A DNA stretch of 47,794 nt from a bacterium (GTDB lineage: Bacteria; Pseudomonadota; Gammaproteobacteria; UBA6186; Azoamicaceae). The position numbers and the translations under genes were made by a program. Within the stretch, counting starts at the first letter, position 1. Every line of letters starts with the position of its first letter. Positions 40,126 through 47,794 of the stretch are shown here, piece by piece. The notes beneath the pieces were generated by a model, which worked only from the letters and a program-made list of their open reading frames with translations, made no database searches and was not told the origin of the DNA. Where the stretch lies: positions 1 to 47,794 of the forward strand of contig DAHXPC010000012.1 in the NCBI GenBank assembly GCA_027364575.1, written 5' to 3'.

Positions 40126-42129
40126 ATGACAACTGAAGTATCAAAAGTCGAGCCATTTGTACCTGCAGCGACTGTTTTACCTGAAATTACCTTTCGAGCA
40201 TTGTTATTAGGGATTGTGCTTGCGATTGTGTTAGCTGCTTCGAGTACGTTTGTGGGCTTAAAAATTGCCAGGACCATTGCGGGTTCCATTCCAGCGGCAC
40301 TGATATCTATGTTGATATTACGTCATTTTAAAAAAGCCAATATATTAGAAAATAATATGGTGCAAACCATTGCGTCTGCGGGCGAAGTGGTTGCGGCAGG
40401 TGCTATTTTTACGCTACCGGCCCTGATTATTATGGGGTATTGGCAATCTTTTAATTATTTTCAAACCATGTTAATTACCATGATTGGCGGTATTCTCGGT
40501 GTACTGTTTTCTGTGCCATTACGTCGGCATATGATTGTGAAAGATAACCTGCCGTATCCTGAAGGCGTTGCCACGGCGGAGGTGCTAAAAGCCGGTGAAG
40601 CAACGAATAAAAATTCCACCCGGGTTTTATTAATGGCGAGTGGATTTTCGGCTTTGTTATCATTACTACAAAGCGGACTAAAAGTGGCTGGGGAACATGT
40701 GCAATATTGGACAAAAGTAGGCAGTACTGCTTTTGGGGGTAGCTTAATATTATCGCCGGTTTTAATGGCTGCCGGTTATATTGTGGGGATGAGAGGTTTA
40801 ATCGCTTTTTTAGTGGGCGGTTTGTTAACCTGGGGGGTCGCGATCCCAATGTTTGTGGCGGTGCATGGGCTTCCTGAGGCTAAAAGTGTGGGTGCAGCGC
40901 TTGCAATGGTACAACATGCGCACTTTCGCTATGTTGGCGTTGGCGTGCTTGCGGTAGGTGGGCTATGGAGCGTTATTAGTTTAGTTAAACAAATTTATGG
41001 GGCGATTAAAATGTCCTTTGTTGCCATGAAAGGGCAGCAGGATGAATTTACGCAGGCGTTAAGAACGGATCGCGACTTGCCTTTTAAATATGTTTTATTA
41101 GGCATTGCCGGGGTGTCTATCCCGACCTTTTTCTTATTTTTTACCTTGGTCGATGGCGCTAATTTAGCGCTAGGCAGTAGTGCGTTTTGGTCGTTGATCA
41201 TTTTTGCGACGGTATTCTCTTTAATTATTGGATTTATTGCGTCTGCGATTGCGGCCTATATTGTTGGCAGTGTGGGGACCACCTCATTACCCATTTCGGG
41301 GATTACCATTGCAGCGATTGTGGCTTTTGCCAGTATTCTTTTGCTGCTATTAAAATCGCAAGTTGATTTAGCGATTAATCCTGAAATTGCCTTAAAAGCC
41401 GCAGCGATTGTGATTATTTTTGCAGCTGTCGTTTGTATTGCCGCAGCGGTCAGTGGCGATAATATGCAAGATCTAAAAGCAGGCCAAATTTTAGGGGCAA
41501 CCCCTTGGAAGCAGCAGTTAATGCTGGTGGTAGGGGCTTTAGCGTCTGCCTTGGTTATTCCGTTTATTTTACAAACCACTTTTGAGGCGTATGGAATAGG
41601 GGATGTGTTACCGCGGTTGGGGATGAATCCTGAGCATGCACTCCCCGCACCGCAGGCAACGCTAATGGCGACGGTAGCGAAAGGGTTCTTTATTGGGAAA
41701 TTGCCTTGGCATATGATTTTAGGTGGAGCTGCATTAGCCGTTGTCGCCATTATTTTAGATCTCGTCTTACAGGCAAGAAAGAGTACCTATCGCTTTCCGG
41801 TATTATTATTTGCCCTAGGTGTATATTTGCCATTAGGATATGTGACCGCATTTTTTGTCGGTGGCATTATTCGCTCCCTTGCTACGCGGGGCAAAAGTGT
41901 GCGTGAAGAGGCTTCAGAAACCAATCACGGTATATTATGTGCCTCGGGGATCATTGCGGGAGAAGCTATCTTAGGCGCCGTTTTAACCATTCCGTTTGCC
42001 TATTTTCAATCAACCGATATATTTGCGCTCAAAATAGAGGCATTGACTCAGCATCAGACGATGATCGGTATCGTGCTCTATTTAGCGTTATGCGGTTTTC
42101 TCTATAAACAGGCCAGAAATCGGAAATAA
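40126..42129 (+). CDS. OPT-family (oligopeptide) transporter
   Basis: 667-residue polytopic membrane protein, with about 14-16 hydrophobic segments. OPT-family blocks: FRALLLGIVLAIVLAASSTF near the N-terminus, NMVQTIASAGEVVAAGAIFT, LRRHMIVKDNLPYPEGVATA, SGDNMQDLKAGQILGATPWK, and YLPLGYVTAFFVGGIIR near the C-terminus. Bacterial members take up small peptides or metal chelates with protons; the substrate cannot be told from sequence. For an amino-acid-dependent intracellular organism a peptide importer would be useful, but this is inference. ATG 40126 is chosen because GAGG lies 7 nt upstream; a TTG at 40111 is weaker. Confidence 0.9.
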   Translation: MTTEVSKVEPFVPAATVLPEITFRALLLGIVLAIVLAASSTFVGLKIARTIAGSIPAALISMLILRHFKKANILENNMVQTIASAGEVVAAGAIFTLPALIIMGYWQSFNYFQTMLITMIGGILGVLFSVPLRRHMIVKDNLPYPEGVATAEVLKAGEATNKNSTRVLLMASGFSALLSLLQSGLKVAGEHVQYWTKVGSTAFGGSLILSPVLMAAGYIVGMRGLIAFLVGGLLTWGVAIPMFVAVHGLPEAKSVGAALAMVQHAHFRYVGVGVLAVGGLWSVISLVKQIYGAIKMSFVAMKGQQDEFTQALRTDRDLPFKYVLLGIAGVSIPTFFLFFTLVDGANLALGSSAFWSLIIFATVFSLIIGFIASAIAAYIVGSVGTTSLPISGITIAAIVAFASILLLLLKSQVDLAINPEIALKAAAIVIIFAAVVCIAAAVSGDNMQDLKAGQILGATPWKQQLMLVVGALASALVIPFILQTTFEAYGIGDVLPRLGMNPEHALPAPQATLMATVAKGFFIGKLPWHMILGGAALAVVAIILDLVLQARKSTYRFPVLLFALGVYLPLGYVTAFFVGGIIRSLATRGKSVREEASETNHGILCASGIIAGEAILGAVLTIPFAYFQSTDIFALKIEALTQHQTMIGIVLYLALCGFLYKQARNRK

Positions 42130-42136
42130 ACAGTTT

Positions 42137-42532
42137 ATGAAGCAACAAAGGATAGTCAATGCAGAACCCAGTGGCGAGCTGGTTATTCAAACGGTAGCGA
42201 TGCCCAAAGACGCAAATGCGTATGGGGATACCTTTGGTGGCTGGCTTGTCTCTCAAATGGATGTTGGCGGGGCGGTTCTGGCGCACCAGCGTGCGCAGAA
42301 CCGAGTGACAACGGTTGCCATTGATCAGATGGTTTTTTTAAAACCGGTTTATATTGGTGATTTAGTGAGTTGCTATGCATCCATTCAAAAAACCGGCCAT
42401 TCGTCTATTGCCATTAGCATACAAGTATGGGCACAGCGTATGCGCTATGGGAGTTTTGATCAAGTTGCAGAAGGGGTTTTTACCTTTGTGGCGATTGATG
42501 AAGAGGGACATCCTAAAACGGTTGATTGGTAA
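42137..42532 (+). CDS. yciA: Acyl-CoA thioesterase, YciA family
   Basis: 131-residue single hot-dog-fold thioesterase that hydrolyses acyl-CoA to the free acid. Close to E. coli YciA: LVIQTVAMPKDANAYGDTFG then GWLVSQMDVGGAVLA (containing the active-site Asp and helix), VAIDQMVFLKPVYIGDLVSCYA, and FTFVAIDEEGHPK. It starts 7 bp after the OPT gene, probably on the same transcript. Confidence 0.93.
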   Translation: MKQQRIVNAEPSGELVIQTVAMPKDANAYGDTFGGWLVSQMDVGGAVLAHQRAQNRVTTVAIDQMVFLKPVYIGDLVSCYASIQKTGHSSIAISIQVWAQRMRYGSFDQVAEGVFTFVAIDEEGHPKTVDW

Positions 42533-42662
42533 ACAAGTTTTTAATTACCTTCTTTTTTCATTTTCATTGACAGCAGCTAAAAAATAAAGGCACAATACGC
42601 CAATTAGAGCTGGCCATAAAAATTAAATAAGCTAACTAAGGCTAGCAAGAGTCGGAGAAGAA

Positions 42663-45020
42663 ATGCCTACATCTCAGCAAACCAATGCTGATGGACTACC
42701 ACTTACGCAAGGAGAGCGTTCCACATATCAGACAACAAGTTTGGAAGACTCCATTTCAGCTAAATTTTATGACACATTGTTTGCGACAAACACATTCCCT
42801 AGACGTCTTGTAGAGGATACAATTAACTTTATAATGGTGTTGAAGAACAACTTTCCCGCAGAATATAATTTTAATAAGATAAAAGCATTTCAACATCCGC
42901 AGTATAGAATAGGCTCCAAAGAATATAATGCAAGATTTCCTGACTTATGGTTAGGTTATCTGTCGCATCAGCTGAGCTCTCCTGAACAACAAATATACGA
43001 AAATCCCCAAAACCTTACACCCGCTTTGCTAAAAGAATGCACGATCAACTTGCGAAACAGGCTTATGGGTTTGGCAGAAGTTATACTAAAAGAAAGTCAA
43101 GAGTTGAAGAAAACTAGAGCTGATCTAGAAACGTCCATTGCATATATTGATTCTCACATGACGGCCTTAAAAAATTGCCATGACGCTTTTAAAGTAATGG
43201 TAGAACAAGATAAGCTAGATAGGAAAAATCTAGAAATGCGTCTTTTTTCCGTGGGCCAAACTGGACGAAATCATAACAGGATTGCTTTTTTGCAATCAGA
43301 CTCGATCTTAGCTGCGGCGGATAGAGCTGATATTAAAGCTGAGAACTTCTGTCACGAAGATCGATTTCGTGTACGACGAGATGATTTGGAAGAGAAACAG
43401 CAACAGGTTGTTCATTTAAAAAGTACTCTAGCCATTAAACAACAAAGGGAAGGGCAGATGTTTCGCCAGCTTAGAGAAAAATGCTCTAAGTTATTGACCG
43501 AATGGGAATTGTTGGAATTTCTCTCCGACCCATACTATCAAAAATTCGTTTTAGTTAATTCAGGCGATAAGAAAGGCGCGTACACAGTAGTTGATGTTTC
43601 TTTACGAACTCCAACTAGTCAAAATGTTGCTGCAAGTGCGGTATCAAATACGTTGACGCCTAGCTACCTACCTTTACAGCAATGCATTAATTCTAGTACG
43701 CAACAGCATTCAGGTCCAGTGAGCGCCCACTCCATTAATATGGAGCAAGTAAGTAGAAGATTAGGAAATTTGCCGACGCCGAAAGGCTGTGCGCCTGAAA
43801 TAGCAAAGGGTAATGGCGCACAAGATAAGGTAATCGTTGCAATTTCACCTCATATGACCATCGATGCATTAGCAGAAAAGTTAAAAAATAAAACATTAAA
43901 AAAAATAGAAGAAAGAGAGCGTGCCACTATTTCAACGACTAGCAGCGATACTTCTTCACATTACTCGCCTGCTAATAGTGATAACTCCCTGTTTAGTTTA
44001 GTATCTGACAACGATGAAATGTCAGCTTCAAAAAAATCTAAAGAAAATAATGAAGAACTAATAAATAAACTAAACGAATTACAGCAGCAAATGAGTAACA
44101 ACCGTAGGCACACCTTCGAACTACATGAAAAAATAAAACAATTGAACTCAAGCGTAGACGCTTTTACCCAACAAAGGGCGGGGTTAGAAACAGAACATGC
44201 CTTACTGTTATCCAATACAGAAAGCAAATTAAAGGTTGAATTTGAAGCACAAGTTCAGGCCGTCTTATTAGAATGTACTCAAGAAACAAATAAGCTTAAA
44301 CAAGAAATTATATGTGTACAAGCTCAAATGGCCCACACGAATTCAGAATTAGCGGCATTGCAAGCTCGATATAAAAAAATGGAGAATGAACGAACCGAGC
44401 CGGCTCAGCCTGCTAATCCTGCTGCGGGTGGTGAGTCATTAGAAGGCGCCTCCAGCATGGCAAGTCCGGCTGTACTTAGCCAATTCCAAATGTTTACCCC
44501 TGAAAATGCAAAATCTGAAAACTCCCGAGCATTTAGGGATTCCCCAACTTCAAAAATGATGGAAAGCTTGTTATTAAGTTCTAAAAAGCAAAGGGTTACC
44601 ATTCTGGATCAAACGCCCTATAACAAGCAGCGAGAACTGGGTAAGCTGATAAAGCTGGATATAACGCATTATTCTGAAGTGAAAGAGTACTTACAAAAAA
44701 TAAAGGCTCTTGAGTCCGAGAAGAAAGAAAACACCGAGATACTTAAAAAACTTATGAGTTGTAATGAACGCTATGCAATTAAACAGAAAGAATTAATAGA
44801 AGAGAATACTACGTTCCAAAATTATCTTGAAGAAGATGAGCACGAAATTGAGAGCTTAAAAACTCAAAATGCAAAACATCTTGACGAATTGCAGATTTTA
44901 CGAAAAGAAATTAAGGAAATGCAAGCGGGAACGAAGGGAAATATTGCCTGCTTGTTACCCGAAAACAGTGCTGAGGAAGTTGAAATGACAGTTTCTAGAA
45001 GACTGTCGTTTTCTGCTTAA
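42663..45020 (+). CDS. Large coiled-coil protein of unknown function, array member 1
   Basis: 785 residues; no known family recognised. GGAGAAGAA precedes the ATG. Layout: a probably folded N-terminus (about 25-145, with FYDTLFATNTFPRRLVEDTI), coiled coil (about 145-290), a Ser/Thr/Pro-rich low-complexity middle (about 320-460, with a serine run TISTTSSDTSSHYS), long coiled coil (about 460-590), a linker, then coiled coil to about 760. No signal peptide or membrane helix is seen. The segment ELIEENTTFQNYLEEDEHEIE (about 710-730) recurs in array member 2. The C-terminal 30 residues include a short acidic stretch (ENSAEEVE) and end RRLSFSA; Dot/Icm effectors often have such glutamate-rich C-terminal patches, but no secretion system genes are in this window. 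Confidence 0.8.
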   Translation: MPTSQQTNADGLPLTQGERSTYQTTSLEDSISAKFYDTLFATNTFPRRLVEDTINFIMVLKNNFPAEYNFNKIKAFQHPQYRIGSKEYNARFPDLWLGYLSHQLSSPEQQIYENPQNLTPALLKECTINLRNRLMGLAEVILKESQELKKTRADLETSIAYIDSHMTALKNCHDAFKVMVEQDKLDRKNLEMRLFSVGQTGRNHNRIAFLQSDSILAAADRADIKAENFCHEDRFRVRRDDLEEKQQQVVHLKSTLAIKQQREGQMFRQLREKCSKLLTEWELLEFLSDPYYQKFVLVNSGDKKGAYTVVDVSLRTPTSQNVAASAVSNTLTPSYLPLQQCINSSTQQHSGPVSAHSINMEQVSRRLGNLPTPKGCAPEIAKGNGAQDKVIVAISPHMTIDALAEKLKNKTLKKIEERERATISTTSSDTSSHYSPANSDNSLFSLVSDNDEMSASKKSKENNEELINKLNELQQQMSNNRRHTFELHEKIKQLNSSVDAFTQQRAGLETEHALLLSNTESKLKVEFEAQVQAVLLECTQETNKLKQEIICVQAQMAHTNSELAALQARYKKMENERTEPAQPANPAAGGESLEGASSMASPAVLSQFQMFTPENAKSENSRAFRDSPTSKMMESLLLSSKKQRVTILDQTPYNKQRELGKLIKLDITHYSEVKEYLQKIKALESEKKENTEILKKLMSCNERYAIKQKELIEENTTFQNYLEEDEHEIESLKTQNAKHLDELQILRKEIKEMQAGTKGNIACLLPENSAEEVEMTVSRRLSFSA

Positions 45021-45057
45021 TCATAACACCATACAGAATTTATTAAGGGGATTTTAT

Positions 45058-47007
45058 ATGCTAAAACAAACAGAATTTCAGAACGCGCTTAAAACGGCAG
45101 AAGAAAGGGAAGCATTATCCAATGAGGGCGAAGCTGGACGGCGCCAGCGAACTGCTGAAATTCTAGCTAGACGTCAAAGAAGATCCCAGGCTACCTCGCA
45201 ATCTTCAGCAGGGAACGATTCTTATATAGAAGGTGCTAATATCCCAGCCTCCGCAAATGGTTTTGCTGTTGATGGCTCCTCTGCTATTTCCCATATAGCT
45301 CCAAAGGGTTCTATCGTTGAGGGTCTTTCTGCCTCTTCCCAAGTTGCTGCAAATGGCTCTGCACTGGAAGGGCCTTCTGCTTCCGCTCCTGTTGCCGCAA
45401 ATGGTTCTACAGTCACTGAATCTACTCATGCGGATATTCACACAAGCCGGATCCGTAAACTTGAAGAAAAACTCGAAGAAAGCAAAAAACAATTAGAACT
45501 TTCAAAGAATACAGCTTCCGATCAAGAAGCACAGCTAGTAAAACTTCAAAAAGTATACAAAAATCTAGCTCAAAAAAATTATGAAGGTAAACAAGCTTTA
45601 GCTAAACAAGCAGTCTGCATACAGGAATTAAACCAGCAGGCAGCTCGAGCACAGCAAGAAATGCTGCAGAAAAACAACCAAATAGATGCAGCGGCGCAAG
45701 AAATAACGGGATTAGAAGCTAACAAGATGAGTCTTGCAGCAGCATTAGCCGCTGAGCAACATGCAAAGCAAATTTTGACTGAAGAACATCATGCAACGGT
45801 AGAACAGCTAAAAAATAAGGAAGAGGCATTAGCGGCTAAAGATGCAGAATTGAACAAAACGGTGCTGGATGCGGAAGTGACCCAAGCCGAGCAATTGGCA
45901 CGCCATACCGCTGAAAAAACACATGCGCAACAAACCATTCAAGATTTACAAGAAAAAGTACTGCAACAAACCAACCATATGGATGTAGCAGCGCAAAAAA
46001 TAGCAGAATTAGAAGCTAATAAAGCTCACCTTGTAACAGCATTAGCTGCCGAAGAACATGCAAAGCAGATTTTGACTGAAGAACATCATACAACGGTAGA
46101 ACAGCTAAAAAATAGAGAAGAAGCATTAGCGGCTAAAGACGCAGAATTGAGCAAAACGTTACTGGATGCGGAAGCGATCCAAACCGAGCAATTGGCACGC
46201 CATACCGCTGAAAAAACGTATGCGCAACAAACAATTCAAGATTTACAAGCAGAAGTGCTGAAGCAAAACAAGCATATGGATGTAACTGCGCAAAAAATAG
46301 CGGAATTAGAAGCTAACAAGATGAGTATTGAAGCAGCGTTAACTGCTGAGCAATGCGCGAAGCAAGCATTAGCGGAAGAACATCGGGTAGCAGTAGCGCA
46401 ACATCACAATGAGGCACAGCAATCTCAAGCTGAAATCGCACAGATACGAGATATGCTCACGACAACACAGGATAAATTAAAGCAATTAGAAGCTGAAAAG
46501 GAAGGCTTAGAGAAGAAACAGGAAGCCGATCTTTTAGCCTTGAACGAAATTATGGAACGCAATAAAACTGCTTTTGAGAAAAATGAAGCATTCAAAGCAG
46601 AAGTGGATGATCTGCAAAAGGGAGCTGAAAAAGATGGAGAAACGATTGAGGATCTGCAAGCAACGATTAAGGAACAAAAAAATATTTTGTTGCAACTAAC
46701 TGACATTAATAACCGTGATTATGTTAAAAAGGCAGAATTAATAAGTGAAAATAACTTATTCCAAGGTTATCTCGACCAAGATGAGCTTGAGCTTGCAGCT
46801 GCAGAGAGGCAACTTGAAGAGCAAAGAGTGCATTATGAAAAACGTTTGCAGTCTATGCAGAATATAATGAATGAAGAAGAATTTTCGGAAGAAAATAGTC
46901 CTTCGTTATTTTTTTTACACAATAATCCATCAAGCCCATCTCATCTGCGAGCGGATGGAGCCTCGTCTGAAGCCTCTATGGTTCGGCCACGTGCTAACAG
47001 TAAGTAG
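45058..47007 (+). CDS. Large repeat-rich coiled-coil protein of unknown function, array member 2
   Basis: 649 residues; AAGGGG lies 8 nt before the ATG. The N-terminal block (about 5-45: ALKTAEEREALSNEGEAG, RRQRTAEILARRQRR) recurs in array member 3. Residues about 66-120 are a Ser/Ala/Gly linker of 16-residue repeats. Residues about 130-560 are continuous coiled coil rich in Glu, Gln, Lys and Ala, with 99-residue tandem repeats (from 209). The C-terminal motif ELISENNLFQGYLDQDELEL (560-579) matches array member 1, followed by an acidic patch (NEEEFSEEN) and a Ser/Pro tail. Soluble, with no signal peptide. Function is unknown; structural or host-directed roles are both possible. Confidence 0.8.
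   Translation: MLKQTEFQNALKTAEEREALSNEGEAGRRQRTAEILARRQRRSQATSQSSAGNDSYIEGANIPASANGFAVDGSSAISHIAPKGSIVEGLSASSQVAANGSALEGPSASAPVAANGSTVTESTHADIHTSRIRKLEEKLEESKKQLELSKNTASDQEAQLVKLQKVYKNLAQKNYEGKQALAKQAVCIQELNQQAARAQQEMLQKNNQIDAAAQEITGLEANKMSLAAALAAEQHAKQILTEEHHATVEQLKNKEEALAAKDAELNKTVLDAEVTQAEQLARHTAEKTHAQQTIQDLQEKVLQQTNHMDVAAQKIAELEANKAHLVTALAAEEHAKQILTEEHHTTVEQLKNREEALAAKDAELSKTLLDAEAIQTEQLARHTAEKTYAQQTIQDLQAEVLKQNKHMDVTAQKIAELEANKMSIEAALTAEQCAKQALAEEHRVAVAQHHNEAQQSQAEIAQIRDMLTTTQDKLKQLEAEKEGLEKKQEADLLALNEIMERNKTAFEKNEAFKAEVDDLQKGAEKDGETIEDLQATIKEQKNILLQLTDINNRDYVKKAELISENNLFQGYLDQDELELAAAERQLEEQRVHYEKRLQSMQNIMNEEEFSEENSPSLFFLHNNPSSPSHLRADGASSEASMVRPRANSK
45253..45423 (+). repeat. 48-bp tandem repeat (16 residues) in array member 2
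   Basis: Units at 45253-45300, 45301-45348 and 45349-45396, with a partial fourth to about 45423. They encode variants of ANGS-x-x-x-G-x-SAS-x-x-VA. Base identity is moderate, so the array is not very recent. Confidence 0.75.
45682..46400 (+). repeat. 297-bp tandem repeat (99 residues) in array member 2
   Basis: Units start at 45682, 45979 and 46276, an exact 297-bp period, the third being partial. Each begins (I/M)D-V/A-x-AQ-x-I-x-x-LEANK and continues with ILTEEHH-x-TVEQLKN and LAAKDAELxKT. The first two are highly similar at base level, implying fairly recent in-frame duplication of a coiled-coil module. Confidence 0.85.
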
Positions 47008-47049
47008 AAGATCGTAATACAAACTAAAGACTTTATTAGCGGGTTACAC

Positions 47050-47794
47050 ATGGATAATAAATCTGACCAAATGATAAGTGAGAGGCAACCTGCGATTGGA
47101 AATATAGCGGGTGGATTTGCTGAGTCTCTTCAGTTAGCAATACAACGAGAGCAAATATCCAATCAAGGGGAACCTGAGCGCAAAGAACGTTCTGCGCAAA
47201 TTCACGCGAAGCGCGCAAATCGGGCTGCGGTTAAAGCAATACCCAGCGCCAGCGATCTGGTGGCACGCGCACAGGCCTCTAAAAAACAAGTAAATTCAGC
47301 AGGGGAAATCAGCAATACAGATAAGGCTAATGATAGCGCCGCTTCTGCTGGCTGGTATGAAAATGAACATAAAGAGCCGGCGGCGATAGAATCGCCAAGG
47401 CGTACTTTTGCACAGCAGTCTGAGTCTGCTCGGGACCAGCTAATATTAAAATTGGAAATAAGTAGGCGTGCGTGTTACGACGCGAATGCACAAATAAGTA
47501 TTTTAAATATACAGCTAAACAAGCTTAAACGCGTGCAACAAATGCTTAAAGCGAATGAAAAAGAGTTAAAACTAAGAGCAGAATTGGCTTCCGGTTTTGA
47601 AGCTAAAAATATCGCACTTTTGCAACAACTCAACGAGCAAAAAGATTTGCTTTCGAATGAAGAGCTCAGGGCAGCTGATCTAGAAGCACAATTAGTACAA
47701 GTCAAAAATGAGTTTCAGGAATGGAAAAATCATACGGCAGCGGTTTACGCAGAACAAGAATTAGAAAATGAAAAAAAGACAAAACAAGCGGCAT
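47050..47794 (+). CDS. Coiled-coil protein, array member 3 (partial, runs off the window)
   Basis: Open from ATG 47050 to the window edge, 248 codons with no stop; the 3' end is missing. The N-terminus (about 22-62: AESLQLAIQREQISNQGEPE and RKERSAQIHAKRANR) is clearly related to the start of array member 2. A charged, Ser/Ala-rich linker follows (about 65-125), then coiled coil from about 130 (ISILNIQLNKLKRVQQMLKA, and EELRAADLEAQLVQVKNEF). The start has only a weak GGG box 7 nt upstream and lies 42 bp after the previous stop, so it may be translated from the same mRNA. Function is unknown. Confidence 0.75.
   Translation, partial: MDNKSDQMISERQPAIGNIAGGFAESLQLAIQREQISNQGEPERKERSAQIHAKRANRAAVKAIPSASDLVARAQASKKQVNSAGEISNTDKANDSAASAGWYENEHKEPAAIESPRRTFAQQSESARDQLILKLEISRRACYDANAQISILNIQLNKLKRVQQMLKANEKELKLRAELASGFEAKNIALLQQLNEQKDLLSNEELRAADLEAQLVQVKNEFQEWKNHTAAVYAEQELENEKKTKQAA

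Noticed and set aside
41256..41750. 164-codon open frame antisense to the OPT gene
   Set aside because: It is the complement of a hydrophobic coding region, has no ribosome binding site or family features, and the plus-strand OPT protein is well supported.
45253..46400. Repeats considered as a CRISPR array
   Set aside because: They are in-frame coding repeats without unique spacers; no cas genes are in the window.

Overview
The window reads as chromosome from an AT-rich gammaproteobacterium. Housekeeping blocks follow gammaproteobacterial order: pepA-valS divergent from lptF-lptG, infC-rpmI-rplT, hemA-prfA-prmC, gatCAB divergent from mreBCD, xseB-ispA. A GatCAB amidotransferase, a small paralogous outer-membrane protein family and long coiled-coil proteins of unknown function point to a host-associated lineage such as Legionellales/Coxiellaceae. 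That placement is inference; no 16S rRNA or other decisive marker is present.

Layout. 1-9.4 kb: a WbpL/WecA-type glycosyltransferase and prfC (+), then valS and pepA (-), then lptF and lptG (+). 9.4-12.5 kb is an accessory patch after tRNA-Val(GAC): a RelE/RelB-type toxin-antitoxin operon with a clear promoter/operator, a 106-bp direct repeat, a 119-bp element with 20-bp inverted ends, GGTGCAATT iterations, and an AlbA_2/Schlafen-type ATP-binding regulator. 12.5-18 kb is translation: thrS (-), infC-rpmI-rplT (+), an unknown gene coupled to pheS (no pheT follows), and tRNA-Gln(TTG). 18-25.9 kb: lolB, a dauA-like SulP transporter, a small unknown gene, a TPR protein, and hemA-prfA-prmC. 26.1-29.3 kb: four paralogous outer-membrane beta-barrel proteins in a row, two of them in near-identical regulatory cassettes. 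29.4-38.2 kb: gatC-gatA-gatB (-) divergent from mreB-mreC-mreD-yhdP-like (+). 38.2-42.5 kb: an inverted-repeat element, ispA-xseB (-), a tiny unknown gene, an OPT-family transporter and a YciA-type thioesterase. 42.6 kb to the end: three consecutive large coiled-coil genes; the last runs off the window.

Most notable points. (1) The terminal coiled-coil array is a paralogous family: genes 2 and 3 share an N-terminal block and genes 1 and 2 share a C-terminal motif, while the middles diverge and carry 297-bp and 48-bp tandem repeats. It is the best candidate here for an undescribed, possibly host-directed protein family. (2) Three genes (infC, prmC, mreC) appear to start at AUU or AUC codons; this is expected for infC but not for the other two. 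(3) The OMP cluster carries an exact 18-bp palindrome before two genes and a matching terminator cassette after them. (4) Several palindromic and inverted-repeat elements sit in the gaps between operons.
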